From positions 1,426,001-1,490,000 of the forward strand of contig CBDIDV010000002.1 of assembly GCA_965277875.1 (NCBI GenBank): DNA of 64,000 nucleotides. Direction: 5' to 3'. This DNA is from CAWFQB01 sp965277875. Lineage in GTDB: Bacteria > Armatimonadota > Chthonomonadetes > Chthonomonadales > Chthonomonadaceae. The translations under genes were made by a program, and so were the position numbers. The notes under the pieces were generated by a model. The model saw only the letters and a list, made by a program, of their open reading frames with translations. It had not been told where the DNA came from and did no database searches. Position 1 is the stretch's first letter. Each line of letters begins with the position of its first letter. Positions 63,783-64,000 of the stretch are shown here, one piece after another.

Positions 63783-64000
63783 TGCTGATCCTGCTCCTTT
63801 TGAACGCGCCTGCGCGCCTCCGCGAGGGCCTGCGCGGGCGTCTGTTCGCCGTACAGCGCCTTGTCGGTCGCATTGGTCATCTGGCTCATATACAGGCTGG
63901 CCGTGGGCATGGCGGGGAAATAGGTGGCGTTGGGACTATCGGCGAGATCCAGAAAATGCCCGAACTGCCTGCGAAATGCGGCCCCGGTACGCAGCCCCGG
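63779..64000 (-). CDS. ABC sugar-binding protein, C-terminal part (cut by the window edge)
   Basis: The minus strand encodes a C-terminal segment FLDLADSPNATYFPAMPTAS, then LYMSQMTNATDKALYGEQTP and ALAEARRRVQKEQDQQ, before TGA. This is the usual end of an extracellular solute-binding protein family 1, with the typical AQALAEARRRV helix. The N-terminal part lies beyond position 64000. The stop overlaps the GTG start of the permease gene. Confidence 0.8.
   Translation of the reverse strand, partial: PGLRTGAAFRRQFGHFLDLADSPNATYFPAMPTASLYMSQMTNATDKALYGEQTPAQALAEARRRVQKEQDQQ

Overview
The window reads as chromosomal DNA of a GC-rich, heterotrophic, free-living bacterium. No 16S gene is present, so the phylum is inferred from gene content only. 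Armatimonadota, or a near relative such as a planctomycete-like or Chloroflexota-like lineage, fits best. The reasons are a DUF1559-type prepilin with an H-x9-DG motif followed by a mini-lipoprotein, a DUF5077/DUF3472 protein, a ceramidase-like hydrolase, ThyX, a glutamate racemase of the ACNISSA type, an amidase-GerMN-MurI operon, and a 23S-5S rRNA operon with no 16S attached. No phage, insertion sequence transposase, CRISPR array or tRNA gene was recognised.

Layout. 1-7.0 kb: a zeta-toxin-like pair, a DUF3472 protein, a small gene broken by an in-frame TGA, a GH15 glucoamylase-type enzyme and a foldback element. 7.0-10 kb: an envelope operon (AMIN/amidase_3, GerMN lipoprotein, murI). 10.6-15.3 kb: two tandem unknown paralogs behind a VWA/metallopeptidase-like protein and a MoxR-type ATPase. 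15.6-24.2 kb: a BNR propeller, a sugar ABC importer (binding protein plus two permeases), DUF423, a lactonase-like amidohydrolase, an M20 peptidase, and the DUF1559 prepilin with a small lipoprotein. 24.2-30.9 kb: secreted or soluble enzymes (alpha/beta hydrolase, ceramidase-like, TlpA-like, S41 protease) plus YwqK-like and cupin proteins. 31.0-35.3 kb: 23S and 5S rRNA on the minus strand with their own promoter, a helix-45 insertion and a long spacer. 35.7-40.1 kb: secreted proteins of unknown role, including an operon of two STN-like proteins and a PQQ-type propeller. 40.4-47.0 kb: aldo/keto reductase, msrA, recQ, a VOC protein and small membrane or antitoxin-like genes. 47.0-52.6 kb: a metzincin-Fn3-NHL protein, a pseudopilin and a chemoreceptor. 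52.7-64 kb: pyroglutamyl peptidase, prenyl synthase, a sarcosine-oxidase-type flavoenzyme, a large GH5-like protein, thyX, a Gfo/Idh/MocA protein, an FHA membrane protein and a second sugar ABC importer that runs off the end.

The genes suggest a scavenger of plant or microbial polysaccharides. Secreted hydrolases and propeller proteins release sugars, two carbohydrate ABC importers take them up (both lack a local ATPase gene), and lactonase and Gfo/Idh/MocA-type enzymes may process them.

The most striking non-genic signals are a family of four 100-146 bp foldback elements (14104, 15441, 19954, 55836) that each sit 0-15 nt from a stop codon, the lone 23S-5S operon with its intervening-sequence-like hairpin, and a probable CGA-to-TGA nonsense change in the 3273-3665 gene. 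The best candidate for an undescribed protein system is the MoxR / VWA-metallopeptidase / tandem-paralog cluster at 10.6-15.3 kb. The three-gene STN-STN-PQQ secretory operon at 36.4-39.3 kb is second.
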